Shown: piece by piece, positions 9,215-18,406 of the stretch | How positions within the stretch are numbered: position 1 is the first letter of the stretch | How the letters are laid out: every line of letters begins with the position of its first letter | From: Bordetella ansorpii | Lineage (GTDB): Bacteria; Pseudomonadota; Gammaproteobacteria; Burkholderiales; Burkholderiaceae_B | Assembly (NCBI RefSeq): GCF_900078705.1 | Contig: NZ_FKIF01000003.1 | Span: forward strand, 248,001-312,000 | Length of the DNA stretch: 64,000 bases | Reading direction: 5' to 3' | Notes under the pieces: generated by a model | What the model was told of the DNA's origin: nothing | The model's input: the letters and a program-made list of their open reading frames with translations, nothing else | Databases searched by the model: none | Position numbers and translations under genes: made by a program

Positions 9215-10204
9215 ATGTCTAAGCCCGCCATGCGAGTCGCCGTCACCGGCGCCGCCGGCCAGATTGGTTACGCCCTGCTGTTCCGCATCGCCTCCGGCGA
9301 GATGCTTGGCAAAGACCAGCCGGTCATCCTGCAACTGCTCGAGATCCCCGACGAAAAGGCCCAGAAGGCGCTCAAGGGCGTCATCATGGAACTGGACGAC
9401 TGCGCCTTCCCGCTGCTGCAGGAAGTCACCGCGCACAGCGACCCGCGCACCGCGTTCAAGGACGCCGACGTGGCCCTGCTGGTGGGCGCCCGCCCCCGCG
9501 GCCCCGGCATGGAGCGCAAGGACCTGCTGACCGTCAACGCCCAGATCTTCACCGCCCAGGGCCGCGCCCTGAACGAAGTCGCCAGCCGCGACGTCAAGGT
9601 GCTGGTGGTCGGCAACCCGGCCAACACCAACGCCTACATCGCCATGAAGTCGGCGCCGGACCTGCCGGCCAAGAACTTCACCGCCATGCTGCGCCTGGAC
9701 CACAACCGCGCCCTGTCGCAACTGGCCGCCAAGTCGGGCAAGGCCGTCGGCGACATCGAGAAGCTGATCGTGTGGGGCAACCACTCGCCCACGATGTACC
9801 CGGACACCCGTTTCGCCACCGTCGCCGGCGAAAACCTGGACAAGCTGATCAACGACCAGCAGTGGAACCGCGACACGTTCATCCCCACCGTGGGCAAGCG
9901 CGGCGCCGCCATCATCGACGCGCGCGGCCTGTCGTCGGCCGCCTCGGCCGCCAACGCCGCCATCGACCACGTCCGTGACTGGGTCCTGGGCAGCAACGGC
10001 AAGTGGGTCACCATGGGCGTGCCCTCGGATGGTTCCTACGGCATCCCCGAAGGCATCGTCTACGGCGTGCCGGTCACCACCGAGAACGGCGAGTACAAGC
10101 GTGTCGAGGGCCTGGAAATCGACGCCTTCTCGCGCGAGCGCATGGACTTCACGCTGAAAGAGCTGCTCGAAGAGCGCGACGGCATCAAGGACCTGCTGAA
10201 GTAA
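9215..10204 (+). CDS. mdh: Malate dehydrogenase (NAD)
   Basis: Oxidises malate to oxaloacetate in the TCA cycle, supplying citrate synthase. 329 residues of the cytosolic-type MDH group common in betaproteobacteria. The N-terminal Rossmann motif is [18 protein letters not shown] lies near residue 134; the catalytic Asp/His pair falls in LDHNRA (about 160) and [11 protein letters not shown] (about 188). ATG 9215 has GGAG (9203-9206) 8 nt upstream; the ATG at 9209 is too close. It stands alone on the plus strand, divergent from the GntR gene. Confidence 0.97.
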   Translation: MSKPAMRVAVTGAAGQIGYALLFRIASGEMLGKDQPVILQLLEIPDEKAQKALKGVIMELDDCAFPLLQEVTAHSDPRTAFKDADVALLVGARPRGPGMERKDLLTVNAQIFTAQGRALNEVASRDVKVLVVGNPANTNAYIAMKSAPDLPAKNFTAMLRLDHNRALSQLAAKSGKAVGDIEKLIVWGNHSPTMYPDTRFATVAGENLDKLINDQQWNRDTFIPTVGKRGAAIIDARGLSSAASAANAAIDHVRDWVLGSNGKWVTMGVPSDGSYGIPEGIVYGVPVTTENGEYKRVEGLEIDAFSRERMDFTLKELLEERDGIKDLLK

Positions 10205-10332
10205 TCAAGTCCGCCGCGGCGGCTCGAAGGCACCTGCCTCACGGGCCCGCCCGGCAACCGGTGGACCGGGACGCACGTCCCGGCACACCGCGCGGATGCC
10301 CCGATCCGCGCCGCCCTGGCCGCCTCTCGCGG

Positions 10333-10391
10333 CGGCAATAAACCTGCCCCTTCGTCCCCAGCGGACCCTGCAAGAGGCAGATTTATTGCCG
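10333..10391. repeat. Inverted repeat between mdh and prpB
   Basis: The 16-nt arm at 10333-10348 is matched by its reverse complement at 10376-10391 with one mismatch, across a 27-nt spacer. The inner arm is AT-rich (AATAAA/TTTATT) and the outer part GC-rich. It lies about 80 bp before prpB and 130 bp after mdh. It could be a terminator-like structure for mdh, an operator for prpB, or a leader RNA stem; there is no U-tract typical of a simple terminator. The rest of the 266-bp gap shows no gene. Confidence 0.55.
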
Positions 10392-10470
10392 GCACCGGGA
10401 ATGCTTCCCGTGCCCGCGACGACCGCGCGCCCTCCCCGCGACGCGCGGCGCACCAAGCGGAGACCCACGC

Positions 10471-11364
10471 ATGTCCAGACCCGAATCCCCCGGCGCCCTG
10501 TTCCGCCGCGCGCTTGCCGAAGAAAAGCCCCTGCAGGTCATCGGCGCCATCAACGCCAACCACGCGCTGCTGGCCAGGCGCGCCGGCTACCGCGCCATCT
10601 ACCTGTCGGGCGGCGGCGTGGCCGCGGGCTCGCTGGGCCTGCCCGACCTGGGCATCAACACGCTGGACGACGTACTGACCGACGTGCGCCGCATCACCGA
10701 CGTGTGCGACCTGCCCCTGATGGTCGACATCGACACCGGCTTCGGCCCCTCGGCGTTCAACATCGCCCGCACCGTCAAGAGCCTGATCAAGTTCGGCGCG
10801 GCCGCCTGCCACATCGAGGACCAGGTCGGCGCCAAGCGCTGCGGCCATCGCCCCGGCAAGGAAATCGTCTCCACCGAAGAGATGGCCGACCGCGTGAAGG
10901 CCGCCGCGGACGCGCGCACCGATTCCGACTTCTTCCTGATCGCCCGCACCGACGCCATCGCCTCGCACGGCGTGGATGCCGCCATCGAGCGCGCCCTGGC
11001 GTGTGTCGAGGCCGGCGCCGACGCGATCTTCGCCGAAGCCGCCTACGACCTGCCCACCTACGAACGCTTCGTGAAGGAAGTGAACGTGCCGGTGCTGGCC
11101 AACATCACCGAATTCGGCAAGACGCCGCTGTTCTCGGTCGAGGAACTGGGCAGCGTGGGCGTGGGCATCGTGCTGTATCCGCTGTCGGCCTTCCGCGCCA
11201 TGAACAAGGCGGCCGAGGCGGTCTATACCGCCATCCGCCGCGACGGCCACCAGAAGAACGTGGTCGACCTGATGCAGACGCGCGACGAACTGTACGACCG
11301 CATCGGCTACCACGCCTTCGAATCGCAGTTGGACAACCTGTTCCAGCAGGGCAAGGCCAAGTAA
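10471..11364 (+). CDS. prpB: 2-Methylisocitrate lyase
   Basis: Cleaves 2-methylisocitrate to pyruvate and succinate, the last step of the 2-methylcitrate cycle for propionyl-CoA. 297 residues of the isocitrate lyase/PEP mutase superfamily. The active-site loop [10 protein letters not shown] is at about residues 122-131, with VDIDTGFG and HIEDQ metal/substrate motifs before it. It heads the prp gene block but is separated from prpC by the divergently read XRE regulator, so prpB and prpC are probably transcribed separately. Confidence 0.96.
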   Translation: MSRPESPGALFRRALAEEKPLQVIGAINANHALLARRAGYRAIYLSGGGVAAGSLGLPDLGINTLDDVLTDVRRITDVCDLPLMVDIDTGFGPSAFNIARTVKSLIKFGAAACHIEDQVGAKRCGHRPGKEIVSTEEMADRVKAAADARTDSDFFLIARTDAIASHGVDAAIERALACVEAGADAIFAEAAYDLPTYERFVKEVNVPVLANITEFGKTPLFSVEELGSVGVGIVLYPLSAFRAMNKAAEAVYTAIRRDGHQKNVVDLMQTRDELYDRIGYHAFESQLDNLFQQGKAK

Positions 11365-11476
11365 GGCCGCTTGAAACCGGTCCGGCCCACGCCCCGTGCG
11401 GCCGGACCATGACACGTACGCCCCCCGCGTCCAGCCTGCCGCCAGGCCCGCGGGGCCCTGCAAGACCCGCCTGCCC

Positions 11477-12946
11477 TTACTCCGGGTCCGCCATCGGATA
11501 CGGCACGAAGCCGGTCCGGTCCTCACGGGTTCCCAATTCCCGGCCGATGTACGGAAACGCGCGCTGCGGACACGCCGGACGTTCGCATACGCGGCATCCC
11601 ATGCCGATCGGCGTGGGCACGTCGGGATCGCCCAGGTCCAATCCCCTTGCATACACCAGTTGGTGCGCGTGCTCGACGTCGCAGCCCAGCGCCACGGCGA
11701 AGTGCTTGCCCGGTTGCCCGAAGCCCGCGGGCTGGCGGGACACCGTGCGCGCGACCCACAGATAGACCCGTCCGTCCGGCATGCGCGCCAGTTGGCGGCG
11801 CACGCGGCCCGGATGCGAGAACGCCTCGTAGACGGCCCAGAGCGGACAGGTTCCGCCCACCCGCGAGAAATGGAATTGCGCGGCCGACTGCCGCTTCGAG
11901 ACATTGCCCGCCCGGTCGACCCGGATGAAGAAGAACGGCACGCCGCGGTCATGCGGCCGCTGCATGGTGCTCAGGCGATGGCAGACGGTCTCGAAACTGA
12001 CGCCGAAGCGCTGTCCCAGCAATTCGATGTCGTAGCGCAGCGCCTGCGCCGCATCGCGGAACCGCCCGTACGGCAGGATCAGCGCCGCCGCGAAATGGTT
12101 GGCCAGCCCGATGCGCACCAGCTTGCGCACGGCCTCGGCGGAGAAGCGCGGCGCGTCGGCCATGCGGTCCAGCGTGGGACGCAATTCCAGGAAGGCCAGT
12201 TGCACGGCCATCTGGAAGGCCCGCTGGCCGGGTTCCAGCTGCGGCGACAGGCTCAGCGTCCGGCCGGCGGCATCGTAGCGGCGCTGCCAGGCGGTGCGCT
12301 CGGCGGGCGTCTGGACGGTGACGCCATGCTGCGCATGCAGGCGCCGCGCCAGGAGGCCCGGCAGGTCCGCCGGCGCGGCATCGTCCAGGCCCCACGCGGC
12401 GTGGCATTGCTCCGCCCGGATATCCAGTTCGGCGAAGTGGCTGTGATGCGTGAAGAAGAAGTCGCGGGCCTCTTCGTAGGGCTGGGCCGGCAGGGCGATG
12501 CCGACGCTGCGCGGCGACCGGCTGTCCTGCTCGGGGTACGACACCTCGGCCGCCGCCTCCAGGCGCTCCAGCGCCTCGCGGTGACGCCGGTGCAGCTGGA
12601 TCAGCGCCCGCCCCACGGCCGGCATGTTGGCCGCGATCTCCTGCATTTCCGCGTGCGAGATGCGGGCCTCCTCGCGCCCGCCCACCGACGAGGCCGGCAT
12701 GGTGTCGGCCACTTCGCGCAGCGCGGCCACCATGCGGGCCTGCTCGTCGTCGGAGAACGAGCGGGCATCCACGCCCAGCACTTCGCTCATCAGCAGCAGC
12801 ACGCGCATGGTCAGCGGGCGCTGGTTCTGCTCGATCTGGTTCAGGTAACTGGCCGACAGGCCCAGCATCTTGGCCAGCGCCGCCTGCGTCAGGTTGCGCT
12901 CTTCGCGCAGGCGCCGCAGCCGGACGCCCATGAAAATCTTGCGCAT
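11477..12946 (-). CDS. XRE-family regulator with short-chain fatty acyl sensing domain (RamB/PrpR type)
   Basis: A 489-residue regulator. The N-terminal XRE helix-turn-helix (VRLRRLREERNLTQAALAKM, then LSASYLNQIEQNQRPLT) is followed by a central IrrE-like segment (QRAFQMAVQLAFLELRPTLD) and the C-terminal short-chain-fatty-acyl regulator domain, ending in a three-cysteine motif CRVCERPACPQRAFP. Actinobacterial RamB/PrpR share this layout and control acetate and propionate genes; mycobacterial PrpR is reported to bind an Fe-S cluster. ATG 12946 is chosen because it is the first start giving the HTH the usual N-terminal position; MGVRLRRL five codons later is an alternative. It is divergent from prpC and convergent with prpB, so local control of prp genes is inferred. 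Confidence 0.9.
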   Translation of the reverse strand: MRKIFMGVRLRRLREERNLTQAALAKMLGLSASYLNQIEQNQRPLTMRVLLLMSEVLGVDARSFSDDEQARMVAALREVADTMPASSVGGREEARISHAEMQEIAANMPAVGRALIQLHRRHREALERLEAAAEVSYPEQDSRSPRSVGIALPAQPYEEARDFFFTHHSHFAELDIRAEQCHAAWGLDDAAPADLPGLLARRLHAQHGVTVQTPAERTAWQRRYDAAGRTLSLSPQLEPGQRAFQMAVQLAFLELRPTLDRMADAPRFSAEAVRKLVRIGLANHFAAALILPYGRFRDAAQALRYDIELLGQRFGVSFETVCHRLSTMQRPHDRGVPFFFIRVDRAGNVSKRQSAAQFHFSRVGGTCPLWAVYEAFSHPGRVRRQLARMPDGRVYLWVARTVSRQPAGFGQPGKHFAVALGCDVEHAHQLVYARGLDLGDPDVPTPIGMGCRVCERPACPQRAFPYIGRELGTREDRTGFVPYPMADPE

Positions 12947-12987
12947 CGCCCGGGGCCGCCGTGTTTCATAGGGAAGCCACCATGTTA

Positions 12988-13004
12988 TTCGCAAACTTCG
13001 CAAA
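12988..13004. promoter_or_regulatory. Direct repeat TTCGCAAA x2, candidate operator of the prp regulator
   Basis: TTCGCAAA occurs at 12988-12995 and 12997-13004, separated by one C. Read on the minus strand this gives TTTGCGAAGTTTGCGAA, which resembles the TTTGCAAA-type half-sites described for RamB/PrpR regulators. It lies 42 bp upstream of the regulator start and about 40 bp upstream of the likely prpC -35 box, so it could serve both autoregulation and prpC control. Confidence 0.55.
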
Positions 13005-13043
13005 TCAAAAACCCGGCCTTTACCAACCTTCACCGCATTCCGA

Positions 13044-13072
13044 GTGACAGCCCCTGCACCGTTGCGTAGACT
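13044..13072 (+). promoter_or_regulatory. Putative sigma-70 promoter of prpC
   Basis: GTGACA (13044-13049) and TAGACT (13067-13072) are spaced by 17 bp, matching 5/6 and 4/6 of the consensus. The prpC start is 107 bp downstream of the -10 box. The TTCGCAAA repeat lies just upstream, a position suited to an activator. Confidence 0.4.
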
Positions 13073-13179
13073 GCGAAGGCATCCTGCCGCCCAGGCGGGC
13101 GCCCGCGTACACCTGTTCACAACCGGCGCCTGCGCCGGGCCGCCCGTGACCCGATCATCGCCAAGGAGACTGCACCACC

Positions 13180-14436
13180 ATGAGCACCGCCCCCAAGAAG
13201 CCATCGGCCAAGCAAGCAGAGAAGTCCACCGCGAAACCCCAGGCGGCGGACGCCACGGTGGCGGCAGGCGCCGCGCCGGCCGCTGCCGACGCCGCGCCCT
13301 CCGGCTTCAAGCCCAAGAAATCCGTGGCGCTGTCCGGCGTGGTCGCGGGCAACACCGCGCTGTGTACCGTCGGCCGCACCGGCAACGACCTGCACTACCG
13401 CGGCTACGACATCCTGGACTTCGCCGACGTGGCCGAATTCGAGGAAATCGCTCACCTGCTGGTGCACGGCAAGCTGCCCAACAAGGCCGAACTGAAGGCC
13501 TACAAGGAAAAGCTGCGCGCGCTGCGCGGCCTGCCCGCCCAGTTGCAGAACGCGCTGGAAGCCCTGCCCGCCGCCAGCCACCCCATGGACGTGATGCGCA
13601 CCGCCGTCTCCGTGCTGGGCTGCGTGCTGCCCGAGAAGGACGACCACAACCTGCCCGGCGCGCGCGACATCGCCGACCGCCTGATGGCCAACCTGGGTTC
13701 CGCCCTGCTGTACTGGTACCACTACAGCCACAATGGCCGCATCATCGACGTGCAGACCGACGACGACAGCATCGGCGGCCACTTCCTGCACCTGCTGCAC
13801 GGCAAGAAGCCGTCGGATGACTGGGTGCGCGCCATGCACACCTCGCTGATCCTGTACGCCGAGCACGAATTCAACGCGTCCACGTTCACCAGCCGCGTCA
13901 TCGCCGGCACGGGCTCGGACATGTATTCGGCCATCACCGGCGGCATCGGCGCGCTGCGCGGCCCCAAGCACGGCGGCGCCAACGAAGTGGCGTTCGAAGT
14001 GCAAAGCCGCTACGAGACGCCGGACGAGGCCGAGGCCGACATCCGCCGCCGCGTGGAAAACAAGGAAGTCATCATCGGCTTCGGCCACCCGGTCTACACG
14101 ATCTCGGATCCGCGCAACAAGGTCATCAAGGAAGTCGCTCGCAAGCTGTCCAAGCAGGCCGGCAGCACCAAGCTGTTCGACATCGCCGAGCGCCTGGAAA
14201 CCGTGATGTGGGACATCAAGAAGATGTTCCCCAACCTGGACTGGTTCTCGGCCGTCAGCTACCACGTGATGGGCGTGCCCACCGCGATGTTCACGCCGCT
14301 GTTCGTCATCGCGCGCACCGCCGGCTGGTCCGCCCACATCATCGAGCAACGCATCGACAACAAGATCATCCGCCCCACGGCCAACTACACCGGCCCGGAC
14401 GACCTGAAGTACGTGCCCATCGGCAAGCGCCCGTAA
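13180..14436 (+). CDS. prpC: 2-Methylcitrate synthase
   Basis: Condenses propionyl-CoA with oxaloacetate to 2-methylcitrate. 418 residues. The catalytic core from about residue 45 is typical Prp[26 protein letters not shown] (active-site His near 264) and [14 protein letters not shown] (His near 302). Oddly, the first 45 residues are a low-complexity Lys/Ala/Pro-rich tail ([20 protein letters not shown] onward) absent from the compact family members; the ATG is well placed after AAGGAG at 13160-13165, and no later start precedes the core closely. First gene of the prpC-acnD-prpF-prpD run. Confidence 0.95.
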   Translation: MSTAPKKPSAKQAEKSTAKPQAADATVAAGAAPAAADAAPSGFKPKKSVALSGVVAGNTALCTVGRTGNDLHYRGYDILDFADVAEFEEIAHLLVHGKLPNKAELKAYKEKLRALRGLPAQLQNALEALPAASHPMDVMRTAVSVLGCVLPEKDDHNLPGARDIADRLMANLGSALLYWYHYSHNGRIIDVQTDDDSIGGHFLHLLHGKKPSDDWVRAMHTSLILYAEHEFNASTFTSRVIAGTGSDMYSAITGGIGALRGPKHGGANEVAFEVQSRYETPDEAEADIRRRVENKEVIIGFGHPVYTISDPRNKVIKEVARKLSKQAGSTKLFDIAERLETVMWDIKKMFPNLDWFSAVSYHVMGVPTAMFTPLFVIARTAGWSAHIIEQRIDNKIIRPTANYTGPDDLKYVPIGKRP

Positions 14437-14550
14437 TCCCGCGCGATTGGGGATTGCAAGCCCCGCCGGCAGGAGATGCCGGCGGGGGCCTTCGATACGC
14501 CCGCATCCCATGCATTCCGGCCCGCCGACGGCCCCGGAGACACGCCCGCC

Positions 14551-17145
14551 ATGAACACGAACTACCGCAAACCGCTGCCCGGCACCCCGCTGGACTACTT
14601 CGATGCCCGCCAGGCCGTCGAGGACATCCAGGCCGGCGCCTGGGACCGCCTGCCCTACACCTCGCGCGTGCTCGCCGAGAACCTGGTGCGCCGCTGCGAT
14701 CCCGCCACGCTGACGGACTCGCTGCGCCAGTTGATCGAACGCCGCCGCGACATGGACTTCCCCTGGTATCCGGCGCGCGTGGTCTGCCACGACATCCTGG
14801 GCCAGACCGCGCTGGTCGACCTGGCCGGCCTGCGCGACGCCATCGCGGATGCCGGCGGCGATCCCGCGCAGATCAACCCCGTGGTGCCCACGCAGTTGAT
14901 CGTCGACCACTCGCTGGCCGTGGAATACCCGGGTTTCGACCGCGACGCGTTCGAGAAGAACCGCGCCGTGGAAGACCGCCGCAACGAGGACCGCTTCCAC
15001 TTCATCAACTGGACCAAGCAGGCCTTCCGGAACGTCGACGTGATCCCGCCGGGCAACGGGATCATGCACCAGATCAATCTGGAGAAGATGTCGCCGGTCG
15101 TGCAGGTGCGCGACGGCGTGGCCTTCCCGGACACCTGTGTGGGCACCGACAGCCACACGCCGCACGTGGACGCGCTGGGCGTGATCGCGGTCGGCGTGGG
15201 CGGCCTGGAAGCCGAGAACGTGATGCTGGGCCGCGCCTCGTGGATGCGGCTGCCGGACATCGTCGGCGTCGAGCTCACCGGTCGCCCGCAACCCGGCATC
15301 ACCTGCACGGACATCGTGCTGGCCCTGACCGAATTCCTGCGCCGCGAGAAAGTGGTGGGCGCCTACATCGAGTTCCTGGGCGAAGGCGCAAGCGCGTTGA
15401 CCATCGGCGACCGCGCCACCATCTCGAACATGACGCCGGAATTCGGCGCCACTGCCGCGATGTTCTACATCGACGGCCAGACCATCGACTACCTGCGCCT
15501 GACCGGCCGCGACGACCAGCAGGTCAAGCTGGTCGAGACCTATGCGAAGCAGGCCGGCCTGTGGGCCGGCAGCCTGGCGCACGCCGAGTACGAGCGCATG
15601 CTGGGCTTCGACCTGTCCACCGTGGTGCGCAACATGGCCGGCCCGTCCAACCCGCACAAGCGCGTGGCGACCACCGACCTGGCCGAGCGCGGCATTGCCG
15701 GCCCCTGGGAAGCGACCCCGGGCCAGATGCCCGACGGCGCGGTCATCATCGCCGCCATCACCAGTTGCACCAACACCAGCAACCCGCGCAACGTCATCGC
15801 CGCCGCCCTGCTGGCGCGCAATGCCAACCGCGCGGGCCTTTCGCGCAAGCCCTGGGTGAAGACCTCGCTGGCCCCCGGATCGAAAGCCGTGCAGCTGTAC
15901 CTGGAGGAATCCGGCCTGCTGCCCGAGCTGGAGCAACTGGGCTTCGGCATCGTGGCCTTCGCCTGCACCACCTGCAACGGCATGAGCGGCGCGCTCGATC
16001 CCGCGATCCAGCAGGAGATCATCGACCGCAACCTGTACGCCACCGCCGTGCTGTCGGGCAACCGCAACTTCGACGGACGCATCCATCCGTATGCCAGGCA
16101 GGCCTTCCTGGCCTCGCCCCCGCTGGTGATCGCCTACGCCATCGCCGGCACCGTGCGCGTGGACATCGAACGCGACGCGCTGGGCGTCGGCGCGTCGGGC
16201 AAACCCGTCACGCTCAAGGACATCTGGCCCAGCGACGCGGAGATCGACGCGGTGGTGGCCGCCAGCGTCAAGCCCGAGCAGTTCCGCAAGGTGTACGAGC
16301 CGATGTTCACCTTCGCCACCGAGAACACCACGAAGATCAGCCCGCTTTACGAATGGCGCGCGCAGAGCACCTACATCCGCCGCCCGCCCTACTGGGAAGG
16401 CGCGCTGGCGGGCGAGCGCACGCTGTCCGCCATGCGTCCGCTGGCGGTGCTGGGCGACAACATCACCACCGACCACCTGTCGCCGTCCAACGCCATCATG
16501 GCCGACAGCGCCGCGGGCGAATACCTGGCGAAGATGGGCCTGCCGGAAGAAGACTTCAACTCGTACGCCACCCATCGCGGCGATCACCTGACCGCGCAGC
16601 GCGCCACCTTCGCCAACCCGAAGCTGATCAACGAAATGGCCGTGGTCGATGGCCAGGTCAGGCAGGGGTCGCTGGCGCGCGTGGAGCCCGAAGGCCGGGT
16701 CACGCGCATGTGGGAGGCCATCGAGACCTACATGGACCGCAAGCAGCCGCTGATCATCATCGCGGGCGCGGACTACGGGCAGGGTTCGTCGCGCGACTGG
16801 GCGGCCAAGGGCGTGCGCCTGGCGGGCGTGGAGGCCATCGTGGCCGAGGGCTTCGAGCGCATCCACCGCACCAACCTGATCGGCATGGGCGTGCTGCCGC
16901 TGGAATTCCAGCCCGGCACCGACCGCAAGACGCTGGCCATCGACGGCACCGAGACCTTCGACGTGATCGGCGAGCGCGTGCCGCGCGCCACGCTGGAACT
17001 GGTCATCCACCGCCGCGACGGGCAGGACGTGCACGTGCCCGTCACCTGTCGCCTGGACACGGCCGAGGAAGTCTCGATCTACGAGGCCGGCGGCGTGCTG
17101 CAGCGGTTTGCCCAGGACTTCCTGGAATCCACGCAGGCGGCTTGA
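14551..17145 (+). CDS. acnD: 2-Methylcitrate dehydratase, Fe/S-dependent (AcnD)
   Basis: Aconitase-like enzyme dehydrating 2-methylcitrate to 2-methylaconitate; its trans product needs PrpF to enter the cycle. 864 residues. The 4Fe-4S cysteines are visible as ITSCTNTSNPRNV (about residue 406) and FACTTCNGMSG (about 472 and 475). The C-terminal swivel domain includes GADYGQGSSRDWAAKG. ATG 14551 (MNTNYRKPLPGTPLDYF) is preferred, after GGAGA at 14535-14539; the frame is open 25 codons upstream but that segment looks like untranslated leader. It lies 115 bp after prpC and 54 bp before prpF. Confidence 0.95.
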   Translation: MNTNYRKPLPGTPLDYFDARQAVEDIQAGAWDRLPYTSRVLAENLVRRCDPATLTDSLRQLIERRRDMDFPWYPARVVCHDILGQTALVDLAGLRDAIADAGGDPAQINPVVPTQLIVDHSLAVEYPGFDRDAFEKNRAVEDRRNEDRFHFINWTKQAFRNVDVIPPGNGIMHQINLEKMSPVVQVRDGVAFPDTCVGTDSHTPHVDALGVIAVGVGGLEAENVMLGRASWMRLPDIVGVELTGRPQPGITCTDIVLALTEFLRREKVVGAYIEFLGEGASALTIGDRATISNMTPEFGATAAMFYIDGQTIDYLRLTGRDDQQVKLVETYAKQAGLWAGSLAHAEYERMLGFDLSTVVRNMAGPSNPHKRVATTDLAERGIAGPWEATPGQMPDGAVIIAAITSCTNTSNPRNVIAAALLARNANRAGLSRKPWVKTSLAPGSKAVQLYLEESGLLPELEQLGFGIVAFACTTCNGMSGALDPAIQQEIIDRNLYATAVLSGNRNFDGRIHPYARQAFLASPPLVIAYAIAGTVRVDIERDALGVGASGKPVTLKDIWPSDAEIDAVVAASVKPEQFRKVYEPMFTFATENTTKISPLYEWRAQSTYIRRPPYWEGALAGERTLSAMRPLAVLGDNITTDHLSPSNAIMADSAAGEYLAKMGLPEEDFNSYATHRGDHLTAQRATFANPKLINEMAVVDGQVRQGSLARVEPEGRVTRMWEAIETYMDRKQPLIIIAGADYGQGSSRDWAAKGVRLAGVEAIVAEGFERIHRTNLIGMGVLPLEFQPGTDRKTLAIDGTETFDVIGERVPRATLELVIHRRDGQDVHVPVTCRLDTAEEVSIYEAGGVLQRFAQDFLESTQAA

Positions 17146-17199
17146 ACCTACCTGGCGGCGCCCGCATGGCGCCGCCACAGTCCGCAAGGAATCGACGAC

Positions 17200-18393
17200 A
17201 TGACATCCCTTCCCCAACTTCGGATCCGCGCCACCTACATGCGCGGCGGCACCAGCAAGGGCGTGTTCTTCCGCCTGCAGGATCTGCCCCCCGCGGCCCG
17301 GACCCCCGGCCCCGCGCGCGACGCGCTGCTGCTGCGCGTGATCGGCAGCCCCGATCCGTACGGCAAGCAGATCGACGGCATGGGCGGCGCGACCTCCAGC
17401 ACCAGCAAGACCGTCATCCTGGACCGCAGCCAGCGGCCCGACCACGACGTCGACTACCTGTTCGGCCAGGTCTCCATCGACAGCGCCTTCGTCGACTGGA
17501 GCGGCAACTGCGGCAACCTCAGCGCGGCCGTCGGCGCCTTCGCCATCGAGAACGGCCTGGTCGACAAGTCCCGCGTGCCCGACAACGGCACGGCCATCGT
17601 GCGCATCTGGCAGGCCAACATCGGCAAGACCATCCTGGGCCACATCCCCATGGCGAACGGCCAGGTGCAGGAAACCGGCGACTTCGAACTGGACGGCGTG
17701 ACCTTCCCGGCCGCCGAGGTGCAACTGGAATTCCTGGATCCCGCCGATGAAGGCGAAGGAGACGGCGGCGGCGCGATGTTTCCCACCGGCAACGTGGTGG
17801 ACACGCTGGAGGTACCCGGCATCGGCGCGCTGCAGGCCACGCTGATCAACGCCGGCATCCCCACCATCTTCGTCAATGCCGAGGCCATCGGCTACACCGG
17901 CAGCGAGCTGCAGGACGCCATCAACGGCGATCCCGAGGCGCTGGCCATGTTCGAGACGCTGCGCGCGCACGGCGCGGTGCGCATGGGCCTGATCGCCGAC
18001 GTTTCCGAAGCCGCGAAACGCCAGCACACGCCCAAGATCGCCTTCGTGGCGCCGCCAGCCGCCTACACCGCCTCCAGCGGCAAGGCGATCGGCGCGGACG
18101 ACATCGACGTGCGCGTGCGCGCCATGTCCATGGGGAAGCTGCACCACGCCATGATGGGCACGGCGGCGGTCGCCATCGGCACCGCGGCCGCCATCCCGGG
18201 CACCCTGGTCAATCTGGCCGCCGGCGGCGGCGAGCGCGAGTCGGTGCGCTTCGGCCACCCCTCGGGCACGCTGCGCGTGGGCGCGCAGGCCCGCCTGGAA
18301 GACGGCCAATGGAAGGTCACCAAGGCCATCATGAGCCGCAGCGCGCGCGTGCTGATGGAGGGCCAGGTCCGCGTGCCGGCGGACACGCTTTAA
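17200..18393 (+). CDS. prpF: 2-Methylaconitate cis-trans isomerase PrpF
   Basis: Isomerises the AcnD product into the form usable by aconitase B/PrpD-type hydration steps. 397 residues of the PrpF family (diaminopimelate-epimerase-like fold). Family landmarks are [14 protein letters not shown] near the N-terminus, [13 protein letters not shown] near residue 60 and [19 protein letters not shown] near 100. The acnD-prpF pairing is the standard arrangement. It ends 13 bp before prpD. Confidence 0.96.
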   Translation: MTSLPQLRIRATYMRGGTSKGVFFRLQDLPPAARTPGPARDALLLRVIGSPDPYGKQIDGMGGATSSTSKTVILDRSQRPDHDVDYLFGQVSIDSAFVDWSGNCGNLSAAVGAFAIENGLVDKSRVPDNGTAIVRIWQANIGKTILGHIPMANGQVQETGDFELDGVTFPAAEVQLEFLDPADEGEGDGGGAMFPTGNVVDTLEVPGIGALQATLINAGIPTIFVNAEAIGYTGSELQDAINGDPEALAMFETLRAHGAVRMGLIADVSEAAKRQHTPKIAFVAPPAAYTASSGKAIGADDIDVRVRAMSMGKLHHAMMGTAAVAIGTAAAIPGTLVNLAAGGGERESVRFGHPSGTLRVGAQARLEDGQWKVTKAIMSRSARVLMEGQVRVPADTL

Positions 18394-18406
18394 AGGAAAC
18401 GCCGTC

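Noticed and set aside
3097-14436. gltA and prpC as duplicate citrate synthases
   Set aside because: They differ in length, active-site surroundings and context: one with sdh genes, one with prp genes. They are distinct family members, not a recent duplication.
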